From positions 248,001 through 312,000 of the forward strand of contig JAJOHG010000007.1 in the NCBI GenBank assembly GCA_021029095.1: a stretch of DNA of 64,000 bases, read 5' to 3'. The stretch's first letter is position 1. Each line of letters opens with the position of its first letter. The position numbers were made by a program, and so were the translations under genes. The notes beneath the pieces are model-generated. The model made no database searches. It saw nothing but the letters and a program-made list of their open reading frames with translations, and was not told the DNA's origin. Below, in pieces: positions 46,603-57,285 of this stretch. This DNA comes from Phellopilus nigrolimitatus. Taxonomy: Eukaryota > Basidiomycota > Agaricomycetes > Hymenochaetales > Hymenochaetaceae.

Positions 46603-46827
46603 TTTAGATTTTGGTAATAGAGTAGATCGGCATCGACGCAGAGGTTTGGGTTGGATGAGCTCAGGCGGGGACCAATAAGTGGGGCGTACGCATTATATGT
46701 TAATGTACATGTATCAATATTGTCTGAAATTTGAATACTCTTGTGAGCCTTACAATCTGGGCTTGAGAGAGCACTCACCTAACAAACGGGCACGAAGTTA
46801 AGAAACCGAACTCATCTCAAAATTGGA

Positions 46828-47417
46828 TTACTCCAAATACTCGACGACTCCTCCAGCATCTAATCGGCCGCGAGACACCTTCTCTCCCTTAGCGCGCATA
46901 ATATCCTCGATAGTCCTCAGTTGTCCGCCGTCCGTTCCGTCCGTGGTATTGAACCAGCCGAGGTGGTCGGCGATGAGATGCCTGTCTTCACTGTCAATGA
47001 TTTCTCACAAGAAAGTAGCCCAGTTCGTCCTCACTTGTTTGTGCACTTCGGGCATGTCACTATGACGATCCCGCGCTCGTACGCCCGCCGCGTGAATTCA
47101 TGCGACGAGCGCTCAGCGCAGTCCGTGACGGTACACGTGAACGTCAGCTGCAGACGTGGTTCTGGAGGCTCTTGCGGTGCAGTACTAGCATCATCGGGCG
47201 GCGGAGACGCGACGGGAGCTTGCGATCCCCATGGAGCAGACGTGTGAAGGCGGCGCGAGGCTGGAACACGCGTCGACGTTATAAGAGTGCGCGGTGCGAG
47301 CTGAAGGCGAAAACGGAGCTGCACGGCGACGGAGGGTGATAACGATGGGTGTATTTTGATTAGGCTGCGCAGAGGAGGAGGTATACCCAGATTTCTGAAG
47401 AGACGAGTAGGCAGCAT
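46828..47417 (-). CDS. ZIM17: Zim17/Tim15 zinc-finger chaperone (DNL type)
   Basis: DNL-type zinc-finger protein of the mitochondrial matrix. Zim17 (Hep1) keeps mitochondrial Hsp70 soluble and so supports protein import. About 175 residues, two exons. The start MLPTRLFRN leads into a long Arg/Ser/Leu-rich presequence. The domain has LTFTCTVTDCAERSSHEFTR (first CxxxxC pair; the family norm is CxxC), then GIVIVTCPKCTNK with the second CxxC, then HLIADHLGWF, the HxIADxLGWF signature. A short intron (about 47029-46969) splits TNK from HLIADH. The end is VSRGRLDAGGVVEYLE. The first zinc pair as C-TVTD-C is wider than CxxC but is the usual form in many DNL proteins (TCKVC or CxxCxxR). It is divergent from the Crinkler-like gene 143 bp away. 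Confidence 0.92.
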
Positions 47418-47560
47418 TTTGCAATTTTGCAAGTGTAACTTCAAGATGACCTCTCGAAAAGCAAGCAACTGCGTTACATAATATACTGAGTAAGCACTTG
47501 TCATATCGACTAGGTGTCTCAAACTTCGACTCTGACTCAAACCTCGTCGGCGCTCTAAAC
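47418..47560. promoter_or_regulatory. Short divergent promoter, ZIM17 / Crinkler-like gene
   Basis: Only 143 bp lies between the two start codons. A TAATATACT string near 47479 might serve the plus-strand gene. That a housekeeping gene and an effector-like gene share this space is an observation from arrangement only. Confidence 0.45.
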
Positions 47561-49678
47561 ATGAGCACCCGCGTGAGACTCCATGTTCTCGTCAGAGAAC
47601 AGATTTTTTATGTAGACTATGATGAAGATAATGTAGTCGATGACCTCTACGATAAAATCAAGAACAATGACCCCAAGGACGTCTTCCGTGGGTTCACGTC
47701 TGTGGATTGTCAGTACATGAAGCTGAAGGAGCCTGTGCGGGTTCCTGACCACTCCCTCGACTGCGGCTCGTTGGATCCTGATGGCAAGGCTATGGAAGAG
47801 TGCATGGATAAACAAAACTGGGAGCAATTGCGTCCTTATCAAGACCTCATCGAGCGGCGCTTCCGTGGAGCTCTTCCACGTCACATTCATGCCGTTGTTT
47901 TACTTCCTCGAAGTCGGTGTATTTTTTGTCGACTTCTAAGCCTACTCTGATGTATACTTTGTTAAAGGTGGATCGCCCCCACCTCTAAGTGCGGGTACGT
48001 TGCCATTGTAGTGACACTTTGCCGTGTTCTTATATAAAATCTAAAGATGGATTGGTTCACCGAAGAACTACTGTTGCAAATCTATACAAAAGGCTTCAAC
48101 ACTATCATATAATCCAGGTATTTCTCAAACTTGTACTTTGAACGATGATGTTGACCTGTATTTCAAGGTGCGGGGTACTCCGGCTAGTGGGAAGACTTCC
48201 CTCGCAAATTTGCTTTGCAAATACATCGAGGAGATTGAAGATAAACCGAAACTCTCTTATATTTCAACGTGGTCAGAAAAAGATCTTCAGAAATATGGCG
48301 ACTATTTTGGCTGGCTCGCGAAGCATGGGTGGACTCCCCAAAGCACTCTCATTGTCGACGAGGCTCAAGATACGTACTGGGATACAAAATTTTGGAATGA
48401 TTTCTTAAAGGGAATCGACAAACGGTCTCGTTACCGCGTTATCCTCTTCGCTAGCTACGGTAGTCCTATCTCTACCGGTGTGGTTGGAACCCCAATGATT
48501 ATCAGTGCGCCATGCAGGATCACGTTGCGGCCTATTGATCATGGAGACGGACTTGCGCCTGTCGGACTTCTTTTTTCTGAAGAGGAGCTCTCTGATTATA
48601 TTGCTCTTCATTTTGGGCAGCACAAGTTCGATCCGTCTTTCCTTCAAGATGTTATGCGTATCACAGCAGGCCATGTGGGTGCTGCCGAGTCCATTTTAGA
48701 AACAGTAACCACTCGAAGTGTGCGTACTCATTCTCCTAGACTTGTGGAACAACAGCCTAATGATGATTCCAGTCTGCGTTCAAAACGTCTTCTAATAGAT
48801 TTACTTCGGCCATGTTCTTGACGAGCGTATCTCCTAACACTTTGATGCAAGGGCTCGAGAATGCTAGCATATTTGGAAGAGGAGTACCGCGCCCGGAAGA
48901 GCTTGGGTGGAAGCCTCTGACAGATGTCTTCAAAACCGTCGTTGACGAGAACAGAGTAACAGAAGATATGTTCAAGGATAATGCGGAGAAAATGGACGCA
49001 CTTCAACTTGCTTTCCGGAAGGGCTGGTTGCATACCGACATAGTTAAGGAAAATCAAACGAGCGTGGTGGAGTTTTTCTTCGCTTCGCCACTTCATATGC
49101 GATACATGCAGTGGCTTTCGTTTCAAATTCAAGGGAGAAGTCGCAAGTTCCCCTCTTGATCAGTCCCTTCCGCAATTTGCTCTCGCTGTAATCAAACAAT
49201 TTTCGGCTCGAGGTCTTTCGGCATCTGTTCAATGTCCGCTCGGAACTCGACTCCGGGAAGAGTTCTATCGATCTTGCTTCTCCTATACAAAAACCATGCT
49301 TGCGACTCTGCCGGAACTCGGGATGCCGGAAGGGTGCATTGACTTCTTTGTCCTTACGAAGAAGTGGGGTATCAAGCTGCTGCAAAATGGCGATCGATGT
49401 GCAAATCACTCTGACGGGCTTTCTTCTGGGGAGTCTGCCGAATGGATTACTCCCGGGATGATGGATGATCATATAACACTCGATTTCTGTACAACGTTAC
49501 CAAAGACGAAGCATACCGGTGATCAATCTTCGACCAATGTCTTTAAATTTACCGTTAACCTTCTTATTCAGGGGTCAAGGGGCTATACCACGTCCTCTTC
49601 CGAGACGAATACTCCAAGGTCTGTGTTCTGGATAACGCTCTGACGCTGATTGAGGGCGGGGAATTCGCACTTAGTTAG
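47561..49678 (+). CDS. Crinkler-like protein with P-loop NTPase, possible frameshift
   Basis: Resembles fungal Crinkler (CRN)-type proteins: a ubiquitin-like N-terminal header followed by a P-loop NTPase and a long variable C-terminal region. The header is MSTRVRLHVLVREQIFYVDY with NVVDDLYDKIKNN. Two short exons follow. The NTPase has Walker A GTPASGKTSL, Walker B STLIVDEAQ, and RYRVILFASYGSPIS typical of the family. The C-terminal part includes FGRGVPRPEELGW, KGWLHTDI, FFFASPLHMRYMQWLSF, ALAVIKQFSARGLS, LPELGMPEGCIDFFV and, after an intron at 49532-49570, LYHVLFRDEYSKV. Between WLSF and the next segment the frame shifts by one base at about 49121-49123, and no intron fits there. Either there is a sequence error or the gene is inactivated. 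Codon use is AT-richer than in neighbours. Confidence 0.65.
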
Positions 49679-50000
49679 GTGCATACAACTTCGTGATTCC
49701 TCCTTTTTTCCACTCAGTGATCTGCTTTGGTGATCTTTTTGTTCACTTGACACGCTACGCGTTCCCGTTTTCTGATTGCATACAGAAGGTTGATAGGCAT
49801 GAGCTCGAGAGATCATTCGCATATAGTGTGATTCGACAACTTTATCGTTACATAGGCCAATAACAGCGAGCAAAGCTTTTCAAGAATTGAGGCGACAGCA
49901 AGATATAGATACAATTTATATGACGAATCCAGACAAGCATAACATTCAATAACTTACCACCGGGCCATTCATAAAATGTCAAATTTGCCTTAAGACGCCG
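49679..50000. other. Intergenic between convergent genes
   Basis: 3' flanks of the Crinkler-like gene and transcription factor 1. No gene seen. Confidence 0.55.
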
Positions 50001-53000
50001 CTAACCAGTCGTCCCGTACTGTGCCATCAAATTATGCCATGCGCCGGTCAAATCTACCTCTTGCGGAGACATAGCGTCTTGGCCCGTCGGCATATACTCC
50101 TGCGGTGATACATACGTATTCCGCATCCCTGCCATGTCCATGTAGTCGTACCCGCCCAATCCGTACTGGCCCGCGCCGGGACCAACCAGGCCCTGAGAAT
50201 CGTACCCGGTCATGGTTTGGCTAGGATCAACCTGCATGCCGGTATGCATTCCATGCATGGGTGCCATGCCCATGTGCATGTACGTAAGCGCCGGGTCCGT
50301 TTGCCACTGCGCCTGCGCCTGGATGTGAGCACTTTGCGCGTGTGTGTGTGCGTGCTCGGATGGGAGATACGCGTTGCTGTACAGCGTCATTTCGGGCGAG
50401 TGCTGGTAGATCGGACTCTCCCCGATAGGCGTGGGGTATGGCTGGTGAGAGGGGAGTGGACTTGTATAAATCGACGGGTGCGAAGGGCCAGCCGGGGAGA
50501 TGGGCGTCTGTGGCGGGGGCGAATTGAACATGGCGGGCGGGCTCGAGATGGGCGAGCGAGAGTTGCGCGAAGATGCAGACGAGGGTGAGTTCGGCTTCGG
50601 GGACACGAGACGCGTCTTCCCACCGAGCGTCGCCAGTTCGTCCTCGTGCCTTGTCGGGAGGAAATCTTGCTGTGCCTCGCGCTTCGTACCGGTCGCCGCA
50701 TCCCTCATTTGGTCTTGATATTCTTTCACGGACGCATGCGCACGCTCGCGAAGCTTGCCAATGATAGGCTGATTATGGCCGGGCGAAAATCAGTATTACT
50801 ATTTGTAGCTGAGTATTCATAAACTAACCAAGACTTTCGAAGCTCGCTGTTTCTCCCCGATCTGCTGGAATAAGTCATAGGCTTGATCTAGACCATGTAA
50901 AGCAGATCGAGATAGCGTTAGACCTGGACACCTCGAAGGAATTGAGCCCAGCACGATCTTATTAAATTGAGAAAATGGTTAAGTAAAATGGCCATCGTCG
51001 AAAAGGGCCGGAAAACTCACAGCACACGAAAACACGTGAGTGAATAAGAACCAGTTCCTTTCAGCCAATTGCTTGTGTTGCGACCACAGGCTCCGCACGA
51101 GCGAAACGAAGAAAGAAGCGCTCTCGTGTGCACGGAGGACCGAATGGCCATACTTTCCGCTCAGGGGATCTTCAGGGTGATCGCTCATCGCCTTTGCAAA
51201 AAATCCGCGATGCATATATAGCAATGCTTGAAGAAGTATTCACAGGTAAGTATATCTCGCATTTCGTGACTTCATGAGAGAAAAGAAGAAGCGGCACCAC
51301 GACACTTACTAACTTCCTTTATTGCAAGGATGACGTGCCGTTGCATCGTCAGTCGCATCGACGGCGACTCCATGCTTCCTCCCACGTTGTAAGATGCACC
51401 GTTAAAGCCTGGAACTTGCAGCGAAGGCGGGACATAGTATGCGCGCACTCGCTTGTCCAGCTCTATCACGGTCGCATACGACGGCGTACGCGCTCCAAAT
51501 ACTTGGTCGTGCACAATGCTAAGGCATTCGGAAGTGAACCGGTGCTTCCAAGCATCGACTAGAGGTATGGGCAAATCTTAGTAGACCGAAGAAGAAAAGG
51601 GAAAGAGAGACGGACAAGACATTTCAACCTGACCGGCGGCGTTCTTCGTCGTATCGTGTGCCATTTTGCAGTCAATGTGCGCCATGGCCAACGACGGCGG
51701 CCGACCATACGTCAAGCTCTAGAAGACATGGCTAGTAAGGTTTCTGGCACGCACTGAAGGCCCTAATTATTACCTGCCAAGAATCGTACACATAGATTTC
51801 CCAGAATAACTCTCGTCGGCGCTTCGTTTCTTCAGGAGAAAGATGCCAACGAGTACTGTCGCGATCTACTTGAATTATCAGCATCAACTATTGTTTGATT
51901 AGTTGTGGCTATACTCACGCAGACCGATCTGACCAATAATTATATCAACATCAGGAAGAACACGAAGTTGATGGAATAAACATACACTTTGAGCCAATTT
52001 GATCACAGTGCCCATAAGCGTCCATCTCTGGGTGTCCACATCGTTGAGGAACATGTAATGGCACATTATCACCTACAACGCATCGGGGTTAATTCTGCCA
52101 ATCAAGTAGTGATAAGACATCGTAAGTACCAGCCCCTGAATTGCCGGTACGCTCGGCTCATCCAATACGGAGTCTAAGCTCAACGCGGCCTTTGAAAGCT
52201 GGAAAAATTGCGCCGCCGTCCGGTCATGCGAGGGACGATCGAGGTCGACGAGGATGCCAACCGAGAGGACGATGTACAGCAGCGCAAGGCGGTGACTCTC
52301 ATACGAGCCTGAATCGCGGTCCTCCTCTTCCTCGGTGGGAGATCCCGCAGCCGCTGAGTACGGATACACCCGCGCGAAGATCTGTTCGTCGAATTGAGCC
52401 TTGGGAATAGGGTGGTACATCCATGCTGCGTTGGTGAAGTAGTGGTCGGCGAGCAGGCGCGCAGTCGGGGCATCGGGAAGCGCGGCAATGAGGATCGAGC
52501 GCAGATCTTCTGCGGCAGCCTGATTGAGTGAGGGTGTGAAGGGGAAAGCATGGCTGAGCCAGGGGACGTCCGCGGGAAGTGTAAGGCCGTCTTTCTCTTC
52601 ATCATCAGAGTGGTCCCCCTCTTCGTTCTGAGAAGGTTCATTTCATTCCGGGTGCACAAATAGACGGAGACATTAGTCAGTGACTTCGTGGGGTGCTTGT
52701 GATGCGGGCAGAAGCCGTTACGCACTTGAAGAAGGTACTAAAAGCGAATATTTTTTAGATTTATTCAAGCGGAGCATGCGGGAAATGCGCACTAACCCAA
52801 GAATTCGCAGTTTGTCCATAGAATTTCGTACGTCCCGTATGAGAAATCGACCTTAAGATGCACGATAAGCGGAAACGTCTATGGCCGACTAAGCAAGTTA
52901 TTTACAGTGACCCAACAGCATCAATTGTATCTTCTTCCTCTGTCTGTCTAGGTCCCGCGTCAGCGATGACCTCTCTTTCCAAAGGATTTTTGAGTTTGAG

Positions 53001-53726
53001 TAGTTCATCACTTAAGAGAGGGTGCCTCTCATTTGACAATGCTTTATGCGCAACTGACAGCGCGTCCTCCAGGGAACGCACACGGTGGGAGAGCTCGGCA
53101 ATCTTTTCATGTAGGCTCTCGGTATTGGCGAGAACGAATCTAAGAAATATAGAAATATTATAAGGATATGCAAACCTCCGGAAATACAGGAGAGGATAAA
53201 GGTTCACACCTGTTTCCTTTCCCTGTAGTCAGGGAACCTGTAGGTAAAAATGAGATAACGCTCCGGTGAATGCGGAGGCTTAGGGGCTATAAAGGCTCGC
53301 GGTTAAAATGACGAATTCGTGCGCACCATCGGGACAAATCTGACTACATCCCCGCTTGACGCAGGCGCCTGACCGCGGTAGGTCATGTTAACTGCTCAGT
53401 ACACCGTTGATCGTGATCAGAGCTGAATGGACGTACTGCAAGGGAACTTTCTGCATAGACGAAGATCAACAAAACCACTTAGCCTTTGGACGTCGACCAG
53501 GATGAACAACTACAAGACGCACCTGTCGCAACGCAACTTGAGTCTAAGGGTGACATGAGTGTTCAAATATTAGCCAACAAGATGAGATCTAGCATTGGTG
53601 TCGGGTGTGCCTGAGCTAAGCGAGCGCGTACCTTCGGCACTCCGCACAGGACAGCGCCGTGCTCCGCTTCTTGTTTCTCGCTGCTGAGCCGACAGCCTCG
53701 TCATCGTATGCCCGTAGCGGCGACAT
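50001..53726 (-). CDS. Zn2Cys6 transcription factor 1
   Basis: Fungal binuclear zinc-cluster transcription factor with a Fungal_trans (PF04082-type) middle domain, nuclear. The start MSPLRAYDDEAVG leads to SCAECRR; small exons then give LKLRCDR, KFPC and ACVKRGCSQICPDG, so the full cluster C-x2-C-x6-C-x5-C-x2-C-x8-C is spread over four or more exons. A coiled coil follows (SLHEKIAELSHRVRSLEDAL). The regulatory domain includes YHPIPKAQFDEQIF, RLALLYIVLSVGILVD, LTYGRPPS, HDQVFGARTPSYATV, LLYMHRGFFAKAM and WFLFTHVFSCAVS. The C-terminal region is Pro/Ser-rich then Met/Gln/Tyr/Gly-rich (activation-type), ending LMAQYGTTG. Many short introns. It is paralogous to 58681-62468 throughout and lies head-to-head with it. 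Confidence 0.9.
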
Positions 53727-54321
53727 CGTCGTGGACTGTGTGTAAAAAAAGACGAAACACTCTAAGGGCTTGGGCGGATGTCGTCAGACAGGCAAGCACG
53801 GTGAGCTTGTGATTGCCGAAGAAAGCTTCCGTAGACGGTGGACGAGATAAGATGCGCACTGTGTAGTCGCCGACGTCGTCCACTTGCTCACTTGTCTTCA
53901 GTTGCGGGTTGAGAGCGCTGAGCACAGACCAGAAGCGTCCGGTTGTTATCTTCAAGCTTAAAACTAGGGAAGTCAGGTCCTTTTCTAACAATACACACAT
54001 CGCAATTTGGCAGGCTATTTACCCCTTTGTTCTTCTCTCCGATAGCTCTATACTTGCCAGTGTAGCGTCCCGAACTTTGCCCTATGTCTCCAACAGCAGC
54101 TGAGCCTCTCTTGGCTTCTAGATCTACTGTTTGAAGAGCTGGAAGACTGGTTTGACTGTGGTGCTGACTGTGGTTGTCTCTTAAGGCTCGCTGCAATTTC
54201 TAATACTATTTGAAATTATCGGACCTGGACTTTGTTTCTGGCTTTACGAGCGATAAAAGCACCCGGTAACCCCTTTATCTTGTTATTTGATGATGATGGA
54301 TCAAGAGCGCCCGGTCCGACT

Positions 54322-54349
54322 AGGTTTTGCTTCCGAGGTTTTGCTTCCG
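54322..54349. repeat. 14-bp direct repeat, two copies
   Basis: AGGTTTTGCTTCCG occurs twice head-to-tail, 471-498 bp upstream of the start of the secreted protein gene. Confidence 0.9.
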
Positions 54350-54479
54350 TGCTTTGCCCGTGACCGACGCGTCGCGTCGCGTCTGCCTCAGTGTAGTCTC
54401 CAGCCTTGCTATGCCGACGATTTCCTCTCTCTGAAGCTGCTCACTGACATCCAGCGTCGTCCAAGCTCATTTTTAACTT

Positions 54480-54495
54480 GCACGAACGTTCGTGC
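54480..54495. promoter_or_regulatory. Perfect 16-bp palindrome
   Basis: GCACGAACGTTCGTGC is fully self-complementary and lies about 325 bp upstream of the start at 54820. Dyad symmetry of this length in a promoter suggests a dimeric regulator site. The binding protein is unknown. Confidence 0.5.
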
Positions 54496-54539
54496 TGACA
54501 TCGCCGTCCAGCTTGTCTGGAATGGCATTTCGACTCAAA

Positions 54540-54563
54540 CCAGGTCTCGAACCAGGTCTCGAA
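54540..54563. repeat. 12-bp direct repeat, two copies
   Basis: CCAGGTCTCGAA occurs twice in tandem, followed by CC, about 260-280 bp upstream of the start at 54820. Confidence 0.9.
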
Positions 54564-54819
54564 CCCGACCACTTCTGGGCTGACTTACCCTATAAGTTGA
54601 GCCTCGTTTGCCGTTCGCCCTCCATCCCTCTCTCCTTCTAACCACTATCAGGTCCTGGTGACCCACACATTTCATTACCCTAACACATCATATTATACCG
54701 GCTGCGCCGTCTACACACACGCTCCTTCGACCTACAAACAATTTGAACTATTATCATTTTCTCTGCGACCTTTCCAACCTACTTTGTCTTCTTTCTCTTC
54801 CACCAGCTCTTTGTCCATC

Positions 54820-57285
54820 ATGGTCTCTCTCACCCCGCGTTTCCTTTTTCTCGCTGCGCTATGCGCAGCCGCCGCCATGCCCTCGCTCGCCCCGTCCGCG
54901 GATGCGCGTGCCGTTCACACGAATGCCCACCACAACGAGTCGTCCACTGTCAGCCACTCGGCTACGCCGACCTCTGTAAAGGGAAAGGGTAAGGCTACGT
55001 CCGTGCCAGTCTTGCCACTCCCTGTTTCCGTAGGGGGTACTGAACCTAATCACGATGAGAAACACAAGAAACATAAGGATGGAAAGTCAAGAAAGAGCGG
55101 GAAGAGAGTAAGTGCTGTCTTTTTTTTTTTTTTTGTGAATATGTTTACTTAGAATTGATACGTTATTAGGCGGTGCCGGCCACCGACGACGACACCTGGG
55201 GCCCGTTCGTCGCACTTGGCAGTGCCGAGCTGGGAGATGGACGTGGTTTGTCATACCGTGATACTCAAAACAGCATCTATGCTCGGGACCCAGAACATCA
55301 CCGTCATCACCCGCACCGCGACCACCGCCATGATCGTCAGGGCGAGAGCTCTAAGGTTAAGGGCCACCACGATCGCAGAAACGAGGAGGCTCAAGCACGC
55401 TTTAGCTTGGGAAAACGCCGGCACAACCGCCACCACCACCACCATGACAAGGAAGTCGAGTCTGAAAAGCGCGTCGTCTCGCGGATCTACGGCAAGCAAT
55501 CCCTGAAGCGAGATATGCAAGACGGAGAGGGCGAGACAGACTCTTGGGATCCGCTTGACCCGATACTTCAGATCGGTTCTTTCTCTATCGGGGATGGACG
55601 CAACGGTAATTTCTCCAACACGCACCACCTTCTCAGCGGCATTCTCAAGAGGGACCCGCACCACCACGACCACCATCACGACCATCAAGAGGTGGTTGTC
55701 GCTGGTGATGACGACGACATGCACGTACACGTACACGAGCGACGAAACGACCCGGACACCTATGGCTCTCTACGCGCCCGTAAAGACCACATGAAAAAAA
55801 GGTCCGACGACGACAATAGCATTCCCGGTGTCCCCGGTACGGTGGATATCATGGTATAAGTCCTTTTCACTTTCTTTCCTTCGGCTACTTACAATATTTA
55901 ATCATCAGAATGTTGGTCCGGTGCCGAGCCAGAACCAGCGTCTTGCGTCACTTGTTCTGTCTTCTGTACCTGACAACAGCACGGCGAATAGTCCATTCCC
56001 CTCGAACGCGACGAAGGCGACGTCGGATCCAGACAAAAGCCCGTTCGTCCTCGATGCGTCAAATTCAACACAGACGCAGTTCTTTCTCGTGGTCAGCCAA
56101 CCTGCTGGTGCTCCCGTGGTTGCAAACGGAACACTTATGGACACCCTCTCTGGGCTTAAAGACGCTGCCTCTTCTCCTGAGGATTCAGACATCAAAGTGA
56201 CGCTGCAAGTCCCCGTCTTTGAGCCCTCGGAGGCAGCGATGCGCGCGTACTGTGCTACTTTCGACCCGAACCCACCTGCTCCTGCACCGCTCACCATGGA
56301 GAGGTGCTTCGCTGACACAGAGACCTCGGATAATAGTTCAGACCCGTCGATACACAAGTCTCAGACGTTCGCATATAACCCTACCAGCGGAAGTGTCCGG
56401 CCGATGTGGTTCATTAATGCGGCCTCGGGGACTACGGGATCAAACTCCTCAAACTCGAGCTCATCTTCCACGTCCGGTCTTGACGAGAAGCAGATGAATT
56501 TTGCAGTTCACGAGTCTGTCAAGGACGCTCCTTTGCCTTCTGTGAATCTGCCGCAGGCAATGAATGGGACGGCGTCGGTGAACGGGACGGCGTCAATGAA
56601 TGGGACAGCGTCGGTGAACGGGACGGCGTCGTCACCGAATGGAGGCTCAGGTAATCCGCAGAATGTTACACTCGTGTTCACGCCGGCTGGCCCTGCGGTC
56701 TACGCCGTGCAAAACTCTTCAGATGTTGCCTCTTTCGAACCTCTTGGCACCAACGGCACCAACGCCGCTAGCAATGGCTCCGCGGGCTCCGACTCAAGAG
56801 AAGAAGACGCTCCAGCCACTGCTGACACTGAGAGCGACGGTACTGTGTCTGCGACCTCGAGTAGTGCGATTGCCTCTTCTACAGACAGTGACATCTCCGA
56901 GGAAAATGTTTCTGGGACTGCGGCTGCGACCTCGGATGGTGCGACTGCATATCCTACGGACATCTCCAGTAGCTCCGACACGATGTCGTCTTCGGCCACT
57001 GGTGATGCGACGACCACGGATGGCAGTTCCGCAACGCCTACCGACGTTACTACGGCTGTGCCTACCGAGTCCGCCGAACAGGCGGATGTGGAGCCCGCGA
57101 CGTCTTCTACGAGCGCGACTTCCGACGCCACCAATTTGATGAACGCAAGCGCGACGTCGTCCACTGATCCTTATGCGACGGTCACTTCATCTTCCACAAG
57201 CGATGGATCTTCGGCTGCGACCCCGACAGTTGAGGCAGATGCGATTGAGAAGATGTACCAGCAGCAGCAGAGCGTCCTTTGTTGA
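54820..57285 (+). CDS. Secreted His-rich protein with multiple KR sites
   Basis: Family not recognised. Three exons, about 780 residues. The start at 54820 (MVSLTPRFLFLAALCAAAAM) gives a good signal peptide; the frame is open 54 codons further upstream, but that part would bury the signal. Exons 1-2 carry six Lys-Arg pairs (GKR-AVPA at the first splice, LGKR, SEKR, SLKR, ILKR, MKKR) plus HERR, which are Kex2-type cleavage contexts. Between them are His-rich clusters (HRHHPHRDHRH, HNRHHHHHD, DPHHHDHHHDH) and two related modules with W-x-P, LGS or IGS, GDGR and RDPxHH. Exon 3 is Ser/Thr/Asn-rich with many N-glycosylation sequons, four NGTAS hexapeptides (56560-56631) and two Cys (AYCATF, ERCFAD). 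There is no hydrophobic GPI-type end; it finishes QQQQSVLC. Metal binding or a processed peptide precursor are possible. Confidence 0.75.
56560..56631. repeat. 18-bp minisatellite, four units (NGTAS hexapeptide)
   Basis: Four head-to-tail 18-bp units encode alternating MNGTAS and VNGTAS, each giving an N-glycosylation sequon. Third-base differences alternate, so a 36-bp higher-order unit duplicated. Confidence 0.9.

Larger units (their letters stand above)
53727..54819. other. Intergenic with candidate regulatory sites
   Basis: About 1.1 kb between transcription factor 1 and the secreted protein gene, which are divergent. It contains a perfect 16-bp palindrome (54480-54495), a 14-bp direct repeat (54322-54349) and a 12-bp direct repeat (54540-54563), listed separately. 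A pyrimidine-rich stretch (about 54770-54815) directly precedes the start codon at 54820, as often in strongly expressed fungal genes. Confidence 0.6.
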
